From Strix aluco (taxonomy: Eukaryota; Chordata; Aves; Strigiformes; Strigidae), in NCBI RefSeq assembly GCF_031877795.1, contig NC_133958.1, positions 2,480,001 through 2,544,000 on the forward strand: a stretch of DNA of 64,000 nt. Direction: 5' to 3'. A model generated the notes under the pieces. That model saw only the letters and a program-made list of their open reading frames with translations, was not told the origin of the DNA and ran no database searches. The position numbers and the translations under genes are program-made. Within the stretch, counting starts at the first letter, position 1. Every line of letters starts with the position of its first letter. Shown in pieces: positions 57,301-64,000 of this stretch.

Positions 57301-60300
57301 GGATAAATCCTGCGGCTGTTACTTTTCTAGCTCATCTCCGATGAGGATGGAGGTGGCGAAGCAGGAGCAGGGCGGCTTTGCTCCCTGCCCTGATTTGATC
57401 ACGTCCCATCCCGCTGCACGGAGTGATCCAGCTCGGAAAGGTCTCCTGGTCCCAATTCCCCAGCTCGCCGCCGCTCCCGCAGGCTCCGTGTCCTCTCCCA
57501 CCCCATCTCGTTTGCTAACCCAGCCCAGTCAGGTTTTGCCAGGCCAGTGAGGAGTCAGCTCACGGAGGGACGCAGCGAAGGCCGTGATAAATAAACCAGC
57601 GGTGGGAAGCAGGGGATGGAGGGAGCGGGGCTCTCCCTGCCCCGTGAAGGTAGTGGTAGGGCAGTGTGGGGGTGCAGAGGAGCCTTCAGGGGGGCTCACG
57701 CCGAAGCTGTGCCCTCCAAACCTGGCAGAAGGTGGGTTTGTGGATCAAATTCATCCCGTGAAGCTTTCGGAGGAGTCCAGGGGAGGCTGGGAGCTTGGTT
57801 ATTTCCAGGGACCGTGAACATTAATTCAGCCAGACCAGTGAGACCTGCCTTGCAGGTTGCAAATTGGTGCTTTAGTTCTGGCTGATGCTAATTACTTTAA
57901 TATAATTAATGTCTTCAGGCACCACCGGGAGGGTTGAAAGCACTGAGTGATCCTCCTTCCTTGAGGCTGAGGACTCCAGGTGTAGAGAAACCAGCCGTTC
58001 CTCTCTAATGTTTTATTTTGGGGGGGCTGGAGCCGCAGCTCAGAGGGATTTATCCTGGCGGTGGGAGGTTTTCCCAGCCTCTTCTCTTCCCTCAGTATTT
58101 TTGAGACTTGAGATCTTCATCCAGTTTCTGTAGGTGAAGAGCGCTGAAACTTCAGGGGTTGATGGTCCATGGAGCCACGTTTGTGAGAAGCTCCCCCCTC
58201 TTGTAGGAGAAGCTGCTGTTCCCCTTCCTGCCCTGCAGCCTCTGGCTGCCGTCGGCGATTCGCTTCTTGTCGCTTTTCAGACCGAGACGGGCTCTCACGA
58301 GCCAACCCACCCCTGAAACAACGGGGAGACCCCTCTCCTTCCCTCCGCACCTCCTCTTGCACCCCAAATCTCAATCCTGTGAACAACTTCCTACCTTGGT
58401 GCCTTCAATCCAAAAATCCTCCTTTTCCTAAACCCACCTTACTTTCTGTTTCATCCCACACAGCTTCTACTCGATTCAGCCAGAAAAACAAACTTTGGTT
58501 TGCGAGCATCTGACTGCGACCGCCACGGGGTGTTTTTTTTTTTTCTTCTTGGAAAGGCTGATATTTGCCGAGGATGGAGAGTGGTTTATCTGCTCGATCT
58601 CGCTGGGGCAGGGGAGAAACACTTCCCATCCCTACGAGGAACAAGCCCCTGCACGCTTCCCCTAAAAAACAGCCAGCGCAACGCCACTGCTGCTATCCTG
58701 CGGGGTTTTTTTTTTTTTTTCCCTTCCTCTCCTTGAAGAGCGAGCCCTGCAGCTGCGGGTGACATTTTGTGGTGTTGCAAGGGCTGCCTGGCTTAGGGAC
58801 TCCCCAGCAGCTTCGTTCAACCCCAGGCTAGATTTCCACCCTGCTAGAGGATGTGGGAAGCCCCCCCTGAACACAACGTGGTGTGATTTTTTCAGTGCTG
58901 TGTAATATATATCAGCACAAGACCTTTAGGATGAAAGAAAAAAGGCTGCAGGGGTGGTTTTTCCAAAACAGGAGGGGAGAGCCCAGGCTGCTTTTCCCAC
59001 ACCAAAAACCCCCTGGATGAAGCTTGGACCATGCTGGGAAGGTTTCTGCTGGTCTTGGAGGGCTCAGTCTGTAGCAGAAAGGCTCCAGCGAGGCTTTGGT
59101 TACTAACCAGCGTTTTGGTTTTCACCTTCCCCCAGGTCTGCGCAGGAGATGAAGCACATGGAGAACATTTCCAGCCTCTTACAGGGCAGCAGCCCGGGCG
59201 AGTATCAGCGGCTGGATCCCAAATTGGAGCGAGAGGCGGTCGCTGCTCCCGGGGAGCAGCCCTGGGAGATGATCATGGACAAGAAGCACTTTAAGCTCTG
59301 GCGGCGGCCGATCGAGGGCACCCACTTATACCAGTACCGAGGTAACGGTGCTCCCAGTACCTGGTTTCCCTGTGCTGAGTCCCCCGGGGGGGGGGGGGGT
59401 GTGCTTCTTGCTTCCCGCCTGGCCTGTATTTATAGGAAACCAAAAAAAAAAAAAAGGGAATTTTCATCCTTTCCACCCCTCTCTGCAGATTCTGTCCCCC
59501 CTTTAGCCCTTCGGAGGGGTCCCTGCCACCTGCCCTAAAAAAAATGCCTTTTCCTTTTAATCCTGCTGCACTGAGATCGACTCGCTTATGCCCGGGACTA
59601 AAAACTTTCTCTTTACCGCAGTGTTTGGGTCGTACACAGATGTGACTCCCAGGCAGTTCTTCAACGTCCAGGTGAGCGCCTGTGAAATCTGGGCTGTGTG
59701 GCGTGTTAGAACAGATATTCCCTTCTCTTTATGCCATTTACGTGAGCTGGAGCCAATCCCAGTATAGACCAGAAGCAGGGCGAGTTATCCCACGCCCCGA
59801 TGGGGTTTTGCTGCCCGTCCCTGCTGGAAATGAAGGATCAGCACGTGTGGGCTGCGATGGGCCGTGGGAGCTCAGCGGGTTTCTGTCCTCGCTCGCTCTC
59901 TGCCTGCCCTGCCAGCTCCTGCGCTTCCTCTTTTGGTGACTTTCAAAGAGTGTTTAATAAATTCCTGGTGGGTAAAACGCCTGACTGTGACGCAGCTTGT
60001 TTCCACAGGATGAGGAAAAGGGCCGATTACCTTCCTTTAACGATGCTGTTGGACTTTGTTGTGACTCAGCCTCTCTTTTCTCGCCAGCTGGACACTGAAT
60101 ATAGGAAGAAGTGGGACTCGCTGGTCATCAAATTAGACGTAATCGAGAGAGACCTGGCCACTGGATCAGAAGTGATTCACTGGGTCACTCATTTCCCGGT
60201 GAGTGGCTGCTCCTTTCCTGCTCCGCTCACCCTCCTTACCCCGGGCAAGCGGCCAGCAGTGGGGCTGACGCCTCTTCTTTCTCTTCCCCAGTACCCCATG

Positions 60301-63300
60301 TACTCGCGAGACTACGTGTACGTTCGGCGGTACAGCGTGGACAAAGAGAACAACCTGATGGTGCTGGTCTCACGGTGGGTATTGCCAGGCCAACCTCCTG
60401 ATGGCTTTGTAAAACAAAGTTGAGAGCTGGGTATAAATTTCATGAGCTTTGTTGTGTGGTTTTTTTTTTTTTTTTAAACCATGTTGAAACCTCAGGGATC
60501 TGTCTTGAAAATCCTTCTCTGGGGTGAAAACTTTGTTCTCTTAGTACCCACCTCCAATATATCAGCCGATGCTCAGTGTAGCCACACCTGGAGCTCATCA
60601 TCTGCTGCTCCCTCCTCTTCTTCCCTCCAGGGCAGTGGAGCATCCGAGCGTCCCCGAAGACCCTGAGTACGTCCGGGTCAGAACCTATGAATCCCAAATG
60701 GTCATCCGTCCCCACAAAACCTTTGACGAGGTACGTTTTGGGGGTGGGCTGGGAAACAGAGCGGAAAGCCTGTCACAAGACAGCTCCCTCCTGCTCACAC
60801 CACTGCTCCGAGGGGAACTGTCCCTTCTCTGGCCCTTATCTGTAGCACTAAGCTGCCGTCAGTAGTCCCGAATTGGAAAAAAGAGGGATGAATTATTTTC
60901 CCAGAAGTGAGGGAAGCCCATCCATGCACAGCTCTGGAAAGATTTGAAGCCTCTATCCCAGTAGCTTGAGACTTTCTGCAGCAGCGTGGTGCTCCCGGAG
61001 AGCCAAACACGCCGCTTCAGAGCACCAGGCTCCTTTTAAAAAGCCTTGAGCTTTGCAAATCTCGTTCCTAGCACTTAATTCTCTCAGAAAAAGCATTGCT
61101 GGGTCTTTGTAGGGTAACCAGAGCCTGAAGAGAGTGCGCTGGGAGAACCAGGGGAATGACACCTTCCACCTTATCCAAAAAAAAACCTCCCCGTGGGCTT
61201 TCACTGGGTCTCTATGGGTCTGGGTCACCCCCTTAACGCTTCAATCGATGCCCCGGTAGCGCTTGAGCGGCCCTAAAGGGATTTTAAGTGAGGGTGCAAA
61301 ACCCAGCAGAGTTTCTCTGCCAGCTCAGGCTCACTCCTTTCTCCTTTCCCAGAACGGTTTCGACTATTTGCTGACCTACAGCGACAACCCGCAGACCGTG
61401 TTCCCCCGTTACTGCGTCAGCTGGATGGTCTCGAGTGGTGAGTGAGCTTTGGTGGGGAGAATTCACCCCTTGGCGAGAAATTCCTCCTGCTCCTCGCTCA
61501 GGAGCGGGCCCGTGTGCTTCTGCCTTCCCCTTCCTGCACCTGCGTGGGGCAGAAAATAGACAGAGAAGCGTCAAAACAGAGATCTGGAGGATTTGGGGGT
61601 ATTTTGGGTGCCTTGGGCTGCTCTTCCTTTCTCACGGGGAGGGAGTCCTGCCTGGATTCGTGGCCGTGAGGAGGAAAGGGGTCCATGTGCAGGGATGCTG
61701 CTTCTCTCCAGTCCACCCCAGGCAGAAGGAAAAAACAGTAGGATCCCTTTTTTTTTTTTTAATCTAAATAAAATGAGCTGATTTTTCCTTACTTTAGAGC
61801 AGCGTTGGCTCTATTTCTGCAGTCGAGTTCTTCCCCTTTACAGCAAACAGCTTAGAGGTACAGTGCCTGCGCCGAGCCTCCCACAAAGGAGCTTGGCTTT
61901 ACGTGGCAGGGGGGGGGAAAACCAGCATTTAAAGGATCTGGCCGAGCCAACGGCTGTCCCGTAAATAAACCTGGAAGAGCCTGAGGCGCGCGTGGCCGTG
62001 CAATATCCGCTGGTTCAACGCTCCCCTGCGAGCAGGGGAAAGATGGAGAGCACTGCTTTCTTGGGGGAGGAGGAGAAAAAGGGGCTGTCACCGCTTTTAA
62101 CTCTCACTTTATTCATCGGGCAGCGGAATAAAACCAGAAGTCTTGCCTGCGGTGAATTTTTTTTCCTCCTCTTGCCGTCACGTGGCTCGTGGTAGAGACT
62201 GATGTGAGAAAGCGTTGAACTATGTTCATTCAACACACTCGAGCACCAGGCCAACCTTTTTTTTTTCTTGCACCTTCCTGCTTTGCCAACCACTGAAACC
62301 TCTTTTCTTCCGGAGTGCGCTCTAATGCATCTGAAAAGGCAGCTAAAGCTCGGGGGGGGGGGGCTGGTGTCACCCACACACCCCCGTGCCTGCCTGGTGC
62401 AGGGGCCTCCTCTGTGCACTTAATGCTTGTTTTTTAGAATAAAAATGATGAGTGGTGGGGAAAACAGCATCTCCAGGTGCGACCGCATGGAGCTGGTGCA
62501 GCCGCAATCATTTTAAACGTTAATTAACGTGTCACAGACTCGCTCCCAGGTCACTCATAACGCAGCCAGGAGGTGGTGAGGTTCCCCAGGGCTCGCAGGA
62601 GGGGCTGCCTGGCTCCAAGGCCCTCACACCCGTCTTCCAGGATCTTAGTGAATCAAATAAGAGCAGATTTATTGTTTTAATTAAAAAAGCCCACTGTAAA
62701 GTACCCTAACGGCGAGGGTATAACTGAGCAGGGGGATGGGAAGTGGTGGAAACCCCTTAATGCCAGCGAGGCTGCGGGATCCCACTTGAATCCCACAGAG
62801 CTGTCTGGAAGAGAAGGATCTGGGGGTTCTCATTGACAAGCAGCTGACCATGAGCCAGCAGTGTGCCCAGGTGGCCAAGAAAGCCAACGGCATCCTGGCT
62901 TGTATCAGCACTAGTGTGACCAGCAGAAGCAGGGAGGTGACAGTCCCCCTGTGCTCTGCACTGGTGAGGCCACACCTGGAGGGTTGTGTCCAGTTTTGGG
63001 CACCTCAATCCGAGAGAGATCTCGAGGGGCTGGAGCGAGGGCAGAGGAGGGCAACGAGGTGGGGAAGGGCCTGGAGAATAAATCCTGTGAGGAGCGACTG
63101 AAGGAGCTGGGACTGTTCAGTGTGAGGAGGAGAAGGTGAGGGGAGACCTCATCACTCTCTGCAGCTCCCTGAAAGGACGTTGTGGAGAGGTTGGTGCTGG
63201 TCTCTTCTCCCAGGGAATTAGTGACAGAACAAGAGGGAACGGCTTTAAACTGCAACAGGGGAGGGTCAGACTGGACAGGAGGGAAAAATGTTTCCCCGCC

Positions 63301-63827
63301 AGAGTGGTCAGAGAGTGGAATAGGCTGCCCAGGGAGGGGGTGGAGTCCCCACCCCTGGGGGTGTTTAAGGGCCGTTTGGATGAGCTGTGGGGGGATGTGG
63401 GGTAGGGGAGAACTTTGTAGAGTCGGGCTGAGGGTTGGACTCGATGATCCCGAGGGGCTTTTCCAACCTGAGTGATTCTGTGACTAAAGTGGCAGAGCTG
63501 CGTTATTAGGAGGGGAAAAGAAGAATGGGGGGAGAAGGGACTGGAGCTGGAGAAGGGGGTGAGACAGGAGGGTCTTCTCTCCGTGGATGCCCGTCCCTCT
63601 CCCGCTTCGCTCACCGTCTCCCACCTCTCCCACCGCCAGGTATGCCGGATTTCCTGGAGAAGCTGCACACAGCAGCCCTGAAAGCCAAAAAGATGGAGAT
63701 CGAAGTGCGGGACTATATGTCTGCCAAACCCCTCGAGAGCGGCGGCAGCGAGGGGAAGGCGACTATGGCAGCCGCCGAGCACAAGAGCGATGGGACCCGC
63801 AGCCCTGCCCAGCTGGAATACGCCTGA
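54368..63827 (+). CDS. STARD7: StAR-related lipid transfer protein 7
   Basis: STARD7 carries phosphatidylcholine to mitochondria. The precursor has a mitochondrial presequence plus a hydrophobic segment processed by PARL, and a C-terminal START domain. Exons 54368-54786, 59136-59341, 59622-59671, 60088-60198, 60292-60374, 60631-60730, 61353-61437 and 63640-63827 give 413 aa in phase (370 in human). The excess is in exon 1. The N-terminus [20 protein letters not shown] is Arg/Ala-rich. An internal Met119 ([20 protein letters not shown]) matches the region of the shorter human form. START motifs: [76 protein letters not shown], ending AQLEYA. The poly(A) site lies beyond the window. Confidence 0.96.
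54632..54673 (+). repeat. STARD7: Coding triplet repeat: Gly7 then Trp7 in the STARD7 presequence
   Basis: Six GGC codons and one GGG are followed by seven TGG codons, giving residues 89-95 Gly and 96-102 Trp. The human protein has an RLWRRLHG-like stretch at about this place. The repeat lies between the presequence and Met119, so the shorter isoform would lack it. Confidence 0.93.
54840..55570. repeat. Degenerate GGGTGCCCCCC repeats in STARD7 intron 1
   Basis: Loose 35-50 bp repeats sharing ggggtgcccccc and ccaaatccttg, much more decayed than the other minisatellites. No coding potential is evident. Confidence 0.6.
55571..59135 (+). other. STARD7: STARD7 intron 1, main part
   Basis: Mostly unique intron. 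A 206-codon plus-strand open frame at 55900-56520 contains a strongly hydrophobic run ([20 protein letters not shown]) but matches nothing I know and has no evident promoter or splice sites. T-runs occur near 58530-58550 and 58705-58720. No CR1 was recognised. Confidence 0.45.
61438..62789 (+). other. STARD7: STARD7 intron 7, CR1-free part
   Basis: Ordinary intron with T-runs (for example 61748-61761) and a G-run near 62352-62361. Nothing gene-like stands out. Confidence 0.5.
62790..63484 (+). mobile_element. CR1 3' fragment (type B), STARD7 intron 7
   Basis: Starts near acagagctgtctggaagaga and ends ctgagtgattctgtgac. It is one of the longest type-B copies, about 690 bp, and very similar to 38566-39150. 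It stops about 155 bp before the last STARD7 exon. Confidence 0.93.
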
Positions 63828-64000
63828 GGAGCTGAACCTCCGCTCCTCCGGGGGCTCTGCAGAGGGACCTGGGCCACTGCCGCCGGAGCTTAGGTCAGTT
63901 TTTTCCCTCCCCGTCTCGTCTCCAAAGCTCCGCTCCCTCTCGAGGACGGGGATCCTGTCCCCCGCGCCGTGTGTGTTCGTGGCCAGGCCGATGAAATTTC

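Overview
The window is vertebrate nuclear DNA and almost certainly from a bird. It carries many CR1 LINE 3' ends (the typical 'attctgggattctg' tails), short introns, and very GC-rich, minisatellite-packed intergenic DNA, which together suggest a gene-dense microchromosome. The genes are single-copy vertebrate genes of the human 2q11.2 neighbourhood. I assembled the spliced models by hand, from splice sites, reading phase and remembered family proteins. No alignment was run.

Layout, left to right. (1) 0.2-2.8 kb: a CCAAT-rich promoter-like stretch followed by a decayed, 5'-truncated cyclin-M magnesium transporter gene (CNNM3-like, +) carrying a CR1 insertion. (2) 3.0-3.9 kb: ANKRD39 (-), 4 exons, 181 aa, with an ETS-core-containing 51-bp VNTR just upstream. 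(3) 4.9-13.6 kb: SEMA4C (-), 14 coding exons, 834 aa, with introns full of minisatellites. (4) 13.6-14.4 kb: a long CAGCCCAGCT-type array that looks like an immunoglobulin switch repeat. (5) 14.5-17.0 kb: a minus-strand multi-exon gene that I do not recognise. (6) 17.1-44.5 kb: SNRNP200 (+), 45 coding exons summing to exactly 2136 codons plus stop, with a ZNF143/ETS/CCAAT promoter and about a dozen CR1 fragments in its introns. (7) 44.9-48.5 kb: CIAO1 (-), 7 exons, 339 aa, with a degenerate telomere-like array in intron 5. (8) 48.65-53.4 kb: TMEM127 (+), 3 exons, 239 aa, sharing a 121-bp divergent promoter with CIAO1. (9) 54.4-63.8 kb: STARD7 (+), 8 exons, 413 aa, with an unusual Gly7-Trp7 run in its mitochondrial presequence.

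The genes are housekeeping or signalling genes with separate jobs: spliceosome activation (SNRNP200), cytosolic Fe-S delivery (CIAO1), endosomal/mTOR control (TMEM127), phosphatidylcholine transfer to mitochondria (STARD7) and plexin-B signalling (SEMA4C). They do not form one pathway. What links them is architecture: overlapping CpG promoters, convergent 3' ends about 400 bp apart, and tandem repeats in almost every space between exons. I see no tRNA, rRNA, CRISPR array or bacterial-type feature, and no wholly new gene system. The most unusual signals are the telomere-like intron array, the switch-like array, the poly-Trp tract, a 253-bp tandem duplication and the family of near-identical CR1 copies.
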